Assembly (NCBI GenBank): GCA_022419385.1 | Contig: JAJUBI010000001.1 | Location: 4,216,001 to 4,280,000 of the forward strand | DNA: 64,000 bases | Origin: Paraconiothyrium sp. Pb-2020 | Taxonomy: Eukaryota; Ascomycota; Dothideomycetes; Pleosporales; Didymosphaeriaceae | Direction of reading: 5' to 3' | Shown: positions 42,337-53,819 of the stretch, piece by piece | Layout of the letters: every line of letters begins with the position of its first letter | Position numbering within the stretch: position 1 is the stretch's first letter | Made by a program: the position numbers and the translations under genes | The notes under the pieces: model-generated | Told to the model about the DNA's origin: nothing | Databases searched by the model: none | What the model saw: the letters and a program-made list of their open reading frames with translations, nothing else

Positions 42337-43491
42337 ATGGATCAAACGAACGCCATCCCCGGTCCACAACGATTCGACAGTTTCGACATCTACCGCACTC
42401 ACTATAAAAGGATTGGGGACCATGACATAGAGGTGGGCATACTGATACCCAAAGTCTTCAAGCCTGGACTACATCCCGTCTTTGTTAAATTCCATGGCGG
42501 AGGATGTGTAAATATACCACCTACCCAGCGCCCAATGGCCGTCATCGCTGACGCTAAACTAGGTGACTGGAACTTGGGAGTACCCCGATTGGTTTGCTAA
42601 CTGGCTTATCTCCCTTGTCCACTATAAGAACGCCGTCGTGGTGTCCCCAAACTACCGCCTCCTCCCGGAACACAACGGCAACGATATTCAGGAAGACCTC
42701 GCTGATTTTTGGACATGGTACACTTCTTGACCATTCCCGCACCTCTATACTGCTACTTATATATTTCTCAGGTTCAAGAGCGGCGGCGTAACCGAATATC
42801 TCTCTACACAGAACACTTCGAGTATGTTCATCGAACTAGACTACACACGCGTCCTCGTCGGTGGCGACTCAGCAGGCGGCTATCTCGCCATCCAATCCGG
42901 TCTTATGCAGCCTAAAGGCACCATTCGCACCATACTCGGATGTTACCCCATGACAAACTACCTGCGGCGGAAACTACAGCCCGAATTCATGGGTGAACCG
43001 TCACCGCCAGAGTCCATCATTGATGTAAGCCGCTTCTCCCTCCGAGCATGTCTTAGCCAATCTACTCGCGGTTCTCGAGCTTACGATATAGTTAGGAGCA
43101 TTTAAAAGCCTTGATACCAGGCGCAACGATCTCCGCCGCACCACCCCGCCCGCGCAACCGCCTCTCCTACGCCCTCTCCGCCTACGGTCGTTATAACCAC
43201 TTCTTCGGCACCGGCTCTCACCTCTGGCCCATTTCCATTCTGGACTCTCCCTCTGCCCCAGACTACATCCCACCTACCATTATTATTCACGGCGACAAAG
43301 ACACCGCGGTCAGCATCGATGATTCGCGTGCTTTTGTGAAGAAGGTTGGAGAGGTGATGGGAGAGAAAGGCGTGGAGGTGAAGCTGGTGGAGAGGGAGGG
43401 TGAGGATCATGGGTTTGATATGAATGCAACTGACGGAGAGCAGTGGGTGAGGGATGTTGTGCAGTGGGTTGAGGAGAGGTGGATTGGATAG
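42337..43491 (+). CDS. Alpha/beta hydrolase fold-3 esterase (HSL-like)
   Basis: 324 residues in four exons: 42337-42507, 42563-42717, 42772-43024 and 43096-43491; introns 55, 54 and 71 bp. Oxyanion-hole motif HGGG at residues 53-56; nucleophile elbow GDSAGG with Ser142; acid Asp262 in HGDKD; catalytic His298 in EDHGFDM. After the first splice the protein reads CVTGTWEYPDWFANWL, as in fungal fold-3 hydrolases. No signal peptide, so probably cytosolic. The substrate is unknown; such enzymes hydrolyse short acyl esters or lactones. It lies beside the galactonate locus, but no sequence feature ties it to that pathway. Confidence 0.85.
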
Positions 43492-44583
43492 AGGGACGAG
43501 AAGGTGAGCATGCTGGCTTTGAGTGCTGTTTGGATATTCAAACCCTTTTTTTTTTGCAATGAGATTTATCGCGCAACCGATAGTATCGCTAATAAGCAGA
43601 GCGATCCGCACGCCCCCAGCTATCAGAGGGTACTATCCCAGAAGCCACTTACAGAGTTGAATCGCCGACTCTCAACGCACACGTCATGATTCTTTGAGTT
43701 TGACGGTGCTGATGAGAGCATTAACAGTGGTGCTGATGTATTACGGACCGAATATACACAGGCACAATCTTCTGCTCAGTCGAATGACCGAACGATGACC
43801 GCAGATAGGCATCAATCTTGTGCCATACAGGGATCCTGAGACCCACGCCTCTGCAAGAAATTGAGGTAGATCTGCATGGCCATCGCTATCCCCAAGTCCC
43901 GTTGCCTTTGCATGCAATTTCCATATTCGGCCTCTTGATACCAAACACTCCTACTATGCGCTTACTTACTCAAAGATCAGACCACTCGTTTACAGTTTCG
44001 GTGCTCTTCACAAAGCTTTTCATCTTGGCACACGTCTCTAGTTCAGGCAAGGATGCATAACTCACGTTTCAAAGCTGTACCTGTGCGCAGGCTGGCTTGG
44101 CACCCTGAAGACAGCACGTGGTGTGTGGGTCACAACCCAGGCACATGTGTAACGATGGCATCGCAGCAAGATGAGGTGACACAAGTCGCGACTTGGTGAT
44201 GCTGAGGTAGCAAGGTAGCAAGACGAGCAAGGTATTGTGTGTCTTGAAGCCATATGCAAACGATGCGCAAAGTAGTAGTAATATTCATGTAACGAGCGTC
44301 AGGAGGCCGGTTTTGGGGGTATTCTAAAAGCCAAAAGACGCGAGCTATGCTACATGCAGTACCGAATCAAGGAAGGTAAGGTATTCGAATCGTCAATATA
44401 GAATTAAGGAAATGAATACAGGAGAGAGCTGTTGCTTTGCTCTGTAACCTGTTGGTTGTTGCGGACGGTGGAACCCGCGAAATTCTTTCTGCCACCGTCA
44501 TCTCCAGGCAACTCAGAAATTAGACATAAAACGCCATGAAACATCATTACATCCCTCATTGCTACGAGGTGTTGCACCTCTCG
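43492..44583. other. Spacer with minor direct repeats
   Basis: About 1.1 kb between convergent genes. A short run of GGTAGCAA copies lies near 44205-44235. No protein-like frame, no RNA gene. Confidence 0.4.
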
Positions 44584-46521
44584 CTATGCTTTTCTTTTGG
44601 TGCTCGGATTTCTTAGGGGAGTGCTGCCGGGTTCATACGGACCCTCATTGACGTTGATCCAGTTCGGCACGGTACTACTCCTCTTACGAGAGTTCTGCCT
44701 CGTCATGCTGCCTCTCACTGTGCGGCCACCGACAACACCGAAACCGAGTACTTCGGGCCGGTCTAGATCGAATGGATCAGACTGCCGTACTCCCCTGCCG
44801 AACACATTCGTCGCTGGTCTTGAAGGCCCAGGCTCACCGAAGAAGAATGAGTCCTTGGAGATGCGAGACACTGTGCTTGATGTCGCGTTGAACTGAGGAA
44901 GCGGTGCGTATGCATTGGCTGGACGTGATGGAGTGGGTGGTAGTGGCTGTGTCGGAGGGAGTGGTGGCGGGTCTGAGGGGTCGAAGAAGGGATTTGAGTG
45001 TCGAGCGGGGTATACAGACGAGCGGGTTTTCGTCACTGGGTTCGAGCGCAGCGCAGTCTGAGAGCTTGTCGTTCGCTTGTGCTGTTGGGCAGTCTCACGA
45101 AGCCACTCCGGCGTACCGCTACCGTTTTGAGCGTCAATTTCGTCAAGGATGGAGGCGAAAGGATCGCGCGGATCCCTTTCCGACGTGGCGGCAGGCTTCG
45201 GCGCAAGAGGGCCACCTTGCCGAGGTTGAGGAGACGATGGGTCGGGGTTCAGCAACTGGAGGTTCTTTGGCGGATGTAAGGGATCGGCAAAAGGGTTTCC
45301 ACCGGCATTGCTGTTGCGAATGACTGGATCCTCGACAATATTCGGGAAAGGAGAGTTCTGGCCGACAACGAGGCTGTCTTGCTTCTTCTGGAGCAGTGTT
45401 CGAGACCTCTTGAGGGTCGGTATGCGGTCGCCGAACCCACGGAGTTGTTGTCGAAATTTCGAAGGTGGCTCGCTAATTGATTGACTCCGTCGATTTGTTC
45501 CCACTGAATAGACCGAACTTGCGTTTCGGGTGTGTTTGCGGTACGGGTTGGATGCTGGTCCAGACTTATCACCTTTCAGTCTCGCGAAGATGACCCCTAC
45601 TCCTGCTGGAATGCCTCGAATCTTGTCGGGAATGGCGCGTAGCTTCGCGACAACCCCTCCGTCTTCCCTTTGATTCTTCTCACTCAACCGTTGTTGCCAC
45701 TTTTCAAAGGTCCCATTCTTCTGTCTCCTCAAGCACAAAAATAGTAGGGCACTGATGAGAGCAAGGCCCACAAAGCCGCCTACGACGCCCCCCGCAATAG
45801 GAGCAACGTTTGTCGAACCGTTCAAAGGAAGTGTCAGCGAGCTGCCTTCATCTGGGTTGCCAGTGTCGGGCGATATAACACCCGCAGATCCGCCTGTTGG
45901 GATGCCGGTGTCCGTGGGCTGCGATAATACGGGCTGCGTATCGGGCGCGGGGTCTCCCGGCAGTGCAGACTGTGCAGATGCAGAGGATGAAATGACTGGT
46001 GGTGATGCCTCCGGTACTGTAGACGACGCGGCAGGCACGTCTGCCAAAATCGAACTCGTCGGTGGGACAGCTGCAAGATTCGAGTCAGAGGTTGCCGGTG
46101 CTGGGGTTGCTGATGGTAATGGTGTAGGTGTAGGGTCGACAACGGACTCAACCGACGGTGTCTCAACGACTTCAGGGACCGGCGCTGGAACTGCAGCAGC
46201 CGGTACCTGTGGCGAAATGTTCGCGAGAAGCGACGATCGCGCTGCTGCTGAAGAGGAGACTGCGCTACTCGTACCTATCGCCGTAGACACTGCTTCAGAT
46301 GATGTGACCTGCTGCGTTGTTTCGATAGAAGTAGACGATTGGGGAGGTGGAGGCGCTGCAGCTATTGAGCTGCTTTGGACCGATTGTGCACCCTGGCTAC
46401 TTGTCGAAGTCGATAGAATGGAAGTAGTGGTCGAGGTGCTAGTCGATGTGGCTGTCCGGGCTCGCGAACGAGTACATCGCCGCCCGCTCACCGTCGTTAT
46501 AGTTTCTGTTGGAGTGGCCAT
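44584..46521 (-). CDS. Ser/Thr-rich single-pass membrane protein, Mid2/WSC-sensor-like architecture
   Basis: 645 residues, no intron. I chose ATG 46521 (MATPTETITTVSGRRCTRS); the frame upstream has only TTG. Residues 20-240 are a Ser/Thr/Pro/Ala-rich, mucin-like segment likely O-mannosylated. A Gly-zipper membrane helix follows at about 240-264 (APIAGGVVGGFVGLALISAL), then a basic stop-transfer (CLRRQK). The cytosolic tail of about 380 residues is Pro/Ser/Arg-rich with many possible phosphosites (RKHTRNASSVYSVG, TLKRSRTLL). The layout resembles cell-wall stress sensors, but no cleavable signal peptide and no WSC domain is present, so a type III topology (N outside) is inferred. A missed upstream exon could supply a signal. 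Confidence 0.65.
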   Translation of the reverse strand: MATPTETITTVSGRRCTRSRARTATSTSTSTTTSILSTSTSSQGAQSVQSSSIAAAPPPPQSSTSIETTQQVTSSEAVSTAIGTSSAVSSSAAARSSLLANISPQVPAAAVPAPVPEVVETPSVESVVDPTPTPLPSATPAPATSDSNLAAVPPTSSILADVPAASSTVPEASPPVISSSASAQSALPGDPAPDTQPVLSQPTDTGIPTGGSAGVISPDTGNPDEGSSLTLPLNGSTNVAPIAGGVVGGFVGLALISALLFLCLRRQKNGTFEKWQQRLSEKNQREDGGVVAKLRAIPDKIRGIPAGVGVIFARLKGDKSGPASNPYRKHTRNASSVYSVGTNRRSQSISEPPSKFRQQLRGFGDRIPTLKRSRTLLQKKQDSLVVGQNSPFPNIVEDPVIRNSNAGGNPFADPLHPPKNLQLLNPDPSSPQPRQGGPLAPKPAATSERDPRDPFASILDEIDAQNGSGTPEWLRETAQQHKRTTSSQTALRSNPVTKTRSSVYPARHSNPFFDPSDPPPLPPTQPLPPTPSRPANAYAPLPQFNATSSTVSRISKDSFFFGEPGPSRPATNVFGRGVRQSDPFDLDRPEVLGFGVVGGRTVRGSMTRQNSRKRSSTVPNWINVNEGPYEPGSTPLRNPSTKRKA

Positions 46522-47411
46522 GCAGAAAACACCTTCATAGAACAAGAAGCGCCGCTAGGGGCTCAAGAGAAGAGACGAAAGGAAAGGATCAAAGCGCCGC
46601 TGGCGCTTCGAGCATGTTAAACGTGGGAAATTGAGGTTTCTGCGAGTTGATGCAAGAGAACAGAGACACAGAGGCAGATGCCAGTAGTGGCCGGGAAGGC
46701 GGTCGGGATGGCTGCCAACCGTTGGCATGAGGTGGAGCGCTTGGGAGGCTCTGAAGCCGTTCCCGTTTCAGGTGCCGCTTTTGGCCATGATTCTCACACA
46801 TTTGAAGCGCGGGAGGCTTCGACAGTCAAGAGACAGCGGGATGGCCGTCTCATCCGGTCAGGCACAGGAGGGCCGGGTGCGTGCTAGCAGACATCGCGTG
46901 CATCGCGCGACGTGGACACGCGCAGGTGGTGATGGTGTTGAGGAAATCCGGAGGATCCGAGGCCGACGGCAGGACACGTGATCTGCTTGTGTTTCACTGT
47001 CAACGCCTTAAAGCCTCATGCGTGCATCTACAGATGCTCTCAAGGAGCAGCTTGTGCTGGGCAGCGGCTTTACCACTGATTCCCGGGGGAAGCCATGCAG
47101 TGTAAAATGACTCCATCGTGGCAACCTCTGGACGGTATGCAGTAAACGCGCGCAAACAAGGATGCCTTCGTCCCCACTGTTCCATACAGTTACAGGCTAA
47201 ACCTCCGCTTGAACAGAACATGTTATTCTGCGTAGTGGCCAGTGGTGGCTCCTAGGAAGCACAGTCTCCACAGCGGAGACGCTCGAGCGGCTGCTATTTG
47301 GGGATAGAAGCGAACGGACGTCCCATGCCTCCTTATGTTCGTTTCCCTACACCTCTGTTCCCACCGCTGGCCAATTGACGAACAATCCACTATTGCCCGC
47401 ATCCCACCATC
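46522..47411. promoter_or_regulatory. Divergent intergenic region, about 890 bases
   Basis: Lies between the Ser/Thr-rich membrane protein (minus) and the conserved unknown gene (plus). Short frames on both strands look like GC shadows. Promoters are presumably here, but no clear motif is seen. Confidence 0.4.
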
Positions 47412-49568
47412 ATGTTCCAATTCAGCGGTACGTTGATTCCCCCCGAGTGTCCTCAGCGCTTGCTATGCGCCGCGGCGTGCCCGTCCCCACCTACGGAAGC
47501 CACGACCTAGCACGGTTAGCCGCCAGCCTCTTCTCCCCGTCTCTCCAGACCCTCCTACTCCGTCCCGCCAGCACGATATGGCTCGCTTGCCAATCCTCCG
47601 TTTTGCTTGATCCGCGTGTTTCGTACGCTGGGTTGCCAAAACACGTTTCGCTTTGTGCGCTGCGTGGGGCACGTGCAGTAGCATCGCTGATTATGATTCA
47701 CCCCTCTAGGCGGCCTTCTTGCAGGTCAACACGACAATGAGAAGGAGAGATCACCGCCCGCGCGGCCGATACCTGTGACCTTCCCATCTCTAGACCCACC
47801 TGAGCCGTCGCTGCAGGCACCACCGCAATCCTGGACTCGTGATTCGGGCCCTGGTGTTGCTGCCCACTTCCTCGGTCTGAAGAAGCCGTCTGATGTCAAT
47901 TTGGACACCTTGGCCCTACTGAACGTGTCGTTTCAACCAGAATGTGACTTTGAAACACTCTTGGCGTCTGTGTCGGACGATGCGTCCTCATATCTACCAC
48001 CCAGATCCTGGCTGAAGGCACCTGATCAAAACACCGCGACAGCAACGGAACCTGGTACCAAACTTCTATGCAACGGCAGGAGGGTTCCAGATCACAACGA
48101 GTTCTATCTTCGTGCAAGAGAGGTTTGCTTTAGCAACGGAGATGCATTCGCTAACCTCACACGGAAACCGATGGGAGAGAAGGTTCCACTTCGTCTAGCA
48201 CACTTTCGAAAATTTTGGGAAGGTCTTGACAACATGGCTTACTACTGGGACAACTCGCTTGATGAATATCTACCTCCGAAACTTGATGTAAATGATGGCA
48301 ATGCAGACTCGGTCTCTCTGGACCACAAGGACGAAACCCAGGCTTCGACTTTGCCTACTTCGGCGTCTCCAAGTGACGGAGAACCCCGGAAGAAAGTGAA
48401 AACAGAACCCACAACAGACGAAAAGGCTATCATGCCTTCGGACCCTGTAGCTTCGAACGGTGCAGCATTACCTAGCGGCTCTCCCGTATCAGCAAGCAGA
48501 GCTTTACCAGCCAGAGCAGCCCCACCAAAAGCACCCTGGGAAGTGAACGCAGCAGCTATGCCCGAAAAACCTGCTGATCTAAGTAAGGGGTCCTACAAGG
48601 GCTACCGTATCGGCAATGGCGCGGAAATGCCCGACTCGTATCGACTTGAGACCGTACGTGCTTTCATGGAACCCATTACCTGGGCTTTTGGGGTCACGCT
48701 AGTCCCACACCGCCGTCCACCAGTGCTTTTGTTAGAGCATGTGCGTTTTCCTGTTCGTGTGAGTATAGTTGCATGGCGTGGCCCTCAAGATAGAATAAGG
48801 GCGCGCCAAGGATGGATGGAGGGTCCCGTGCTGGGTGTGCAGTGTAGAGCAGATACCGGCTTCGGTACAAGTGGAGATTTACAAGCCGATTCAGTCCTAG
48901 ACACTGTGCGAGAGTTGGGTGGCTTACTTTTGCTCGCCCAGGAAAGGGCAAGGGAAGGGAAGACAGAGAAAAAGGCTGGTGAAGGCAAATGGTGGACGAC
49001 GACACATCGATGGGGTGGAGGCCCAGGTGGTGAAGTGGGTGAAGGCAAGGGTGCAAGTGACGCGCCAGTTCCACACCAAGCGACAAAGGCAGATCACAGC
49101 ATGGCTGGAAGATCCCGGGATGGATCTAAACTTCGGCGAAAACCGACACCGGCAGAGATCTGGAAGACTCTCAAACCTGGAAATCCACTTTGGGATCCGA
49201 AGGTGGTCTACGAAGCGATCGGCAAAGATCGTAATACCCTTTGGGATGATGTAAGTCGTTTGGTAGAGGGGTTGCAGATCACTTTGCTGATTGTCGTCTA
49301 GGTCTTTTTGGTATCATCATTGAATCATCACATCAGCATTTTGAAGCTCCGGATACATTCAGACTATCTCCAATTCTTGGCCGAAGGCACTCTCCCACAA
49401 GAACCCCCAGCTGATCCGGATTGGTTTTCACCAAAGCTTCAGAGGACTCGATGGTTTGACTTGTTCAATGTCGATGACCGTACAGAGGCTATGCGAGGCA
49501 TTTGGGGAATCATGAACTACCTCATGCGTACCCATGAAGAGGAGGATGTGCTTATGACGAACACCTGA
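47412..49568 (+). CDS. Conserved fungal protein of unknown function
   Basis: 607 residues in three exons: 47412-47427 (MFQFS), 47710-49250 and 49302-49568. The first intron is 282 bp (GTACGT...CTAG), much longer than others here; the second is 51 bp. After the first splice it reads GGLLAGQHDNEKERSP. Features: a structured N-terminal part (GVAAHFLGLKKPSDVNLDTL, LRLAHFRKFWEGLDNMAYYW), a disordered middle with a possible nuclear signal (EPRKKVKTEP), a conserved block (YRLETVRAFMEPITWAFGVT then PPVLLLEHVRFPVR), a Gly/Lys-rich loop, and a C-terminal block (DWFSPKLQRTRWFDLFNVDD). I do not recognise the family. The composition and order suggest a soluble, perhaps nuclear, protein. Confidence 0.7.
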
Positions 49569-51482
49569 GTAGTTTCGACCTGACTGGACGTCCTAGTCAA
49601 AACCATGATGCAGCTGAGCGGCCAGACCGGATAAGCTCCTCGCCGTGAAGCTCACACGACGATCTCATTTTGAGGTCACAAATGAAGGGGGCCGACTCAT
49701 CCTAAGATTCTGTAGACCTATCGGGCAATGCATTCAATGAGTACGGAATGGATGTTGATACGTCGTTTCTTCGGTTTTATCCTCATCATTCGCTCGGCAA
49801 CTGACTAGTGTCCGGAAACCAGGGCTGCGATATGCTCTCCCGTTGACTTGTTTGCATGACGCGGCACGGCACGGGCGTCGTACTGGCCAGTCTACCCGGC
49901 GAGACGGCGAAATCTCTCGGCCCACCGCCTGTACGCCTGCACCAGTAACACTAGAAAACCTAATCAAATTGTCAACTCACGCGAATCCTTCGAAGATCGA
50001 ATCACAGTGGCTACAAACAACATCACTTGAGCCGAATATGGGCCTGTTTCTCTTCTGTTCGATAATGCATAGTTCGTTGTTGATTGCTTGCCATGCTGAT
50101 AAAGGCGGACGCCGTTGCAACCTTATCACTGTTCCCACCCTCGTGTTCCTTCATCACAGGACAACATTGGTTGATGCGGAACAGTTTTCGTGCCCGTATT
50201 CAAGCACATGATTGGCGCAGTTTGTGTCTCACTTGTACTACTTGCACACATGTGCGCCACCTCTAGGGACGCAGACTGCTAATTCTGCACTTCCAGTTAA
50301 TTGTTCGATGGGCTTGATGCGCTAAACCGGCGCACCCATCGATGCACAACCGTGGCGTCGGATAGCGCGTGCTAGACAGTCGAGGCCGCAATGGTAGTGT
50401 AATCCTTCTGTCAATCAAACGGGATCTGGGTATGACGGACAGTTGACTCGCACCGAGCTGCACTGCTCCGAAACTTGAGTGACGAATTCGAGGCCTTCGA
50501 TCGGGTTGACCCAGAGATACATCTAACCCAGATCAAGTGAATGAGCACACCACGTTACTCAGCACAAAGAGGTGACCAGGTGGAAGGGAATGCTGCTGGA
50601 GTCTTACAGTCACTAATTGCAACCCTGGATGTGGCGTCAAAATATGATTCTAGCTCAGAGTCATCACGAGGCCCGAGGCCTCGAGGTTATCAATGCCTCT
50701 CAACTGTGTCTCGTACAACGGGAACTCTGCGGTTCACTTTGGATGCCAAATGTCAAGATTCCGGCGTGCGACCTACGATCCCAAATTCGGGTAAAGATGG
50801 CTAGAGATACCTAAAGGTATGTGTCTTTCCGCATAGAATCCAGGTCGATACTACATGGATAATTGTGGTCATATCCAATAACGAATCTTGGTCCCCGATA
50901 AAGATCGTCCAGAAACCCGTCCACACTTGCAAGTCGAAGATTCTCAAGGAAACGGCAGCGTGCCTTACCGTGTAAATGATGCCTAGAGGGGCCAATCCTC
51001 CGAGATGTAGTCTCTGAATACGCTCTAAATGCGCCTCTTCAGTTTAGAGTAACTGTGGCTTGATGAAGGGAGGGGCGGTCGAAACTTTGGCCTGGCCGCA
51101 TCACGAGCCGCCCTGCCTTATCTTTGGTGTATAAAAGCTTGCTGTTGCATAAAGCGATACGCCAATTCATACGAGCACATCGTGAGCGTTGATTACGGAA
51201 ACATCCCGCGCTTCACAACGGTCTTTTTACCACTTTTGCCCGTTTGTCTTCATCTTAAGACTTCGACTCTCCTACAAATCGGGCATCACCACATACCCCT
51301 CCATTCAGCCTCGAACCATCGACTTCTCTGCACCACGTTGGTACAGCACAATTGACGAAGGCACCCTCTCTAACAACTATTGTCCATCTACCTCTTCTCA
51401 AAGAGAAGTGTTTCAACTGTATACGACCAAGTGATTCTCGGACACGTGAAGAAGCCCTCCTTCAACAATTAGAGCTGCAATC
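49569..51482. other. Intergenic region of 1.9 kb
   Basis: No frame with convincing protein character on either strand. It includes the upstream region of the cupin gene. No repeats were noticed. Confidence 0.4.
51130..51137 (+). promoter_or_regulatory. TATA box (TATAAAAG) upstream of the cupin gene
   Basis: TATAAAAG lies 353 bases before the cupin ATG. This implies a leader of roughly 300 bases, or a leader intron. Motif only. Confidence 0.4.
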
Positions 51483-52234
51483 ATGATCAACTACCTCTTC
51501 AAAACCATCCTTTTCTTCCTACCGCTGGCCTACGCCATGGACAAACTAGACAAGACCGTCAACCAAGACCTAGTCTCCCGCCTCAAACTCGCAGCCACCG
51601 TCTACGACAGACACAACATACTCACCAAAGACGACGACTGGATCTACGACTTCAACTCGGCGGAGCCCACCGATTCTTTCAAACCAGGAAGCGTCAAGAA
51701 CGCCAACGCAGCGACCTTTCCTGCCATGGTAGGCAATGGCATGACCATTGCACAACTCAAGCTGGGTCCTTGCGCTATGTTGCCTGCTCATTACCACCCG
51801 CGCGCAGCGAACATGGTGGTTGCTATCACTGGCAATACGACGACGTGGATGGTCAACGAGAATGCGGTCAGGACTGTGTCCACGACGCTCACGCCGGGGG
51901 AGATGACCATCTTCCCTACGGGCAGCATTCACAGCATGCAAAATAACGGTGAGTGCCGCCTCTATCCTAGATGGTATCGAGTGTTCATGATTGATCGTGA
52001 GAAGGCTGTGATGACGCGTTCCTCATCAGCGCGCTCAACAGCGAAGACACGGGCACCCTCAACATCGCCAACGGCCTGTGGAATATACGCGATGACATGA
52101 TACGCGCTGCGTTTGGCAATCCCACCATGGATGTCAAGAACGCAGGTAAAGACATCCCTGAGGTGGGTACTGGGTCCACATACGGTAGTGACGAGTGTAT
52201 GAACAGGTGTGGTATCAGCAAGGGGAAAGCTTGA
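51483..52234 (+). CDS. Secreted spherulin/germin-like cupin
   Basis: 232 residues in two exons (51483-51948, 52002-52234; intron 53 bp). Signal peptide MINYLFKTILFFLPLAYA. Single cupin beta-barrel: motif 1 is LPAHYHPRAANMVVAITG, with the two metal-binding His but no Glu at the usual position after them (the sequence has Ala-Asn-Met). Motif 2 is GEMTIFPTGSIHSMQNN, with its His. After the splice the conserved EGCDDAFLISALNSEDTG follows. The C-terminus carries a short Cys pair (DECMNRCGISKGKA). Germin-like proteins bind Mn and may act as oxalate oxidase or wall proteins; the missing Glu argues against a standard four-ligand site. Confidence 0.82.
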
Positions 52235-52512
52235 TTGGGTGCAGGAACGGACCTTGTTGGTACGGCTTCCAACATGATCGGGGTCCCGGTACGGGTTGTC
52301 ATTCGTTCACATGGTGTGTTGTTGTCAGTGTTTGGCGTTCGATACGGCCTACTAATGAGGAATGAATGTAAAATGAGAGATTTATGGAACACGTGAAACT
52401 CTGTGTCCGTTTGCTTCTTCACCATGCACCTTTCGGGGTATACTGCCTGGATGACATGACGATAGTGCGTCACCACCTCGAAGGAGGATAGGTCTCCTCG
52501 GTATGCTTGAAG

Positions 52513-52964
52513 CTACGCGCTTGACTGCTCCTGTAACGTGGCCTTGAGCATCTTCATATACTCTTCCGGTGTGCCGCTGAGCTTGATGTTGCCAATCATG
52601 ACCGTCTTCTCTCTGCTCTTCATCCCTTTGACGATATCTACATCGGACTTTGGTACTTTCAGTGCCTCGAAGCTGTTAGAACCATGTCGGCCGCAATGTT
52701 TTCGCCGGTTTGGATATTTTCCAAATTAAAACGAAAGTGTCTCCCAAAGCTGCTTACCTCAGCTATGACCTCCCTTACAGCCTTGTTTGCCTCTCCTTCC
52801 TTCGTATGCGCTGTAACGTAAATCTCGACGGCATCGTCAGATATGGCTGAGACACCTTCTCTGTTCGCGCTGACGCCTGGCTTGACTCGGCAAATTAGCT
52901 GAATCGATCCAGTGGGTGTCTTCGAACCCTTGCTAGCAACGAAGCGGATAGCGGGCGACAACAT
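52513..52964 (-). CDS. DUF167/UPF0235 (YggU-like) protein
   Basis: 119 residues in two exons: 52964-52758 and 52665-52513, with a 92-bp intron that ends in GAG. It reads IQLICRVKPGVSANREGVSA, then VEIYVTAHTKEGEANKAVRE, and after the splice LKVPKSDVDIVKGMKSREKT. These are the hallmarks of the small alpha/beta DUF167 fold (VKPGAxxx, Px-EGKAN..., G..SR.K). The molecular role is unknown across the family. Convergent with the cupin and divergent from arginase. Confidence 0.85.
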
Positions 52965-53384
52965 GGCAGGCGGTTCGGCGTAGGCGGTGAAAGAGGAAGG
53001 TCACCGGACATGACCTGGCGGTGTCCGTTGGAGTTGGGTGGAGATTGCTCGGAGATTCTCGGCAGCAGGGGATTATCAGATGGAATGCTCGATGACGACT
53101 AGCAGCAGGGCAGAGCCGATCGCAAGCGCTGGGCTCGGTTTGCAGCCAATCAGACTGAACTTGCATTGGGCAGTGCCCAGCGTTCTTCCTGTGTGTACAT
53201 CTGCCTACTCATGTTTTCGTAGGCTCTGAAGGCCTCTATACCAGCACGTCTGCATGCTCGGACATGCGTGCGCCTGCAAACAGCCTCCGACCACGTCTAC
53301 AACCGCAGGCCGCTCTTCGGCGCTCAAGCTCGGCTCAGCCGCATGACGGCGCGCTAGCCGGGCCCTCTGATAAACCGCTAAATA

Positions 53385-53430
53385 CTGTACTTAGGGGAAG
53401 TTCAGACCTCACGACTTCCTCTAAGTGCAG
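53385..53430. other. Imperfect 17-bp inverted repeat (hairpin) upstream of arginase
   Basis: Arms 53385-53401 and 53414-53430 pair at 15 of 17 positions, the two mismatches being transitions; the loop is 12 bases. It lies about 390 bases before the arginase ATG and 420 bases from the DUF167 start. It could be a regulator site or a small palindrome of no function. Confidence 0.4.
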
Positions 53431-53819
53431 GTCTTCGCGATGAGAAGAGATTTCAGAGGACACACTTACCTAAGAGATGGCGCAGCCCACAGCGATAAAA
53501 GCCGGCCGCTGCACCCTCTCCCACCGGCCTCAAAAACGCCAGTTCTGCTCTACATTCTTGGTGTGCAATTCCATCGCTACACATACATTACCGAAAGGGT
53601 GTGGTTGCAATTACTACGTTGCCTCATCGCGCATACACATAAATAGGCGAACACGACATACACAAAGTCTGCAGTATGTAAATGCCTTGCTTTCCACGAC
53701 GCTGTTGCCAACGCAGTCAAGTCCAGCTGTTCTTCCCTTCGTTCAAACCACCAGCGCGAAACTTAGCGAGTGTCTCTGTACGCAGGGCTAACGGACACGT
53801 AAAGCACCCATACACGAAT

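Noticed and set aside
47428..47709. Open frame across the first intron of the unknown gene
   Set aside because: It reads through splice signals, is low in protein character, and the joined exons give a better N-terminus.
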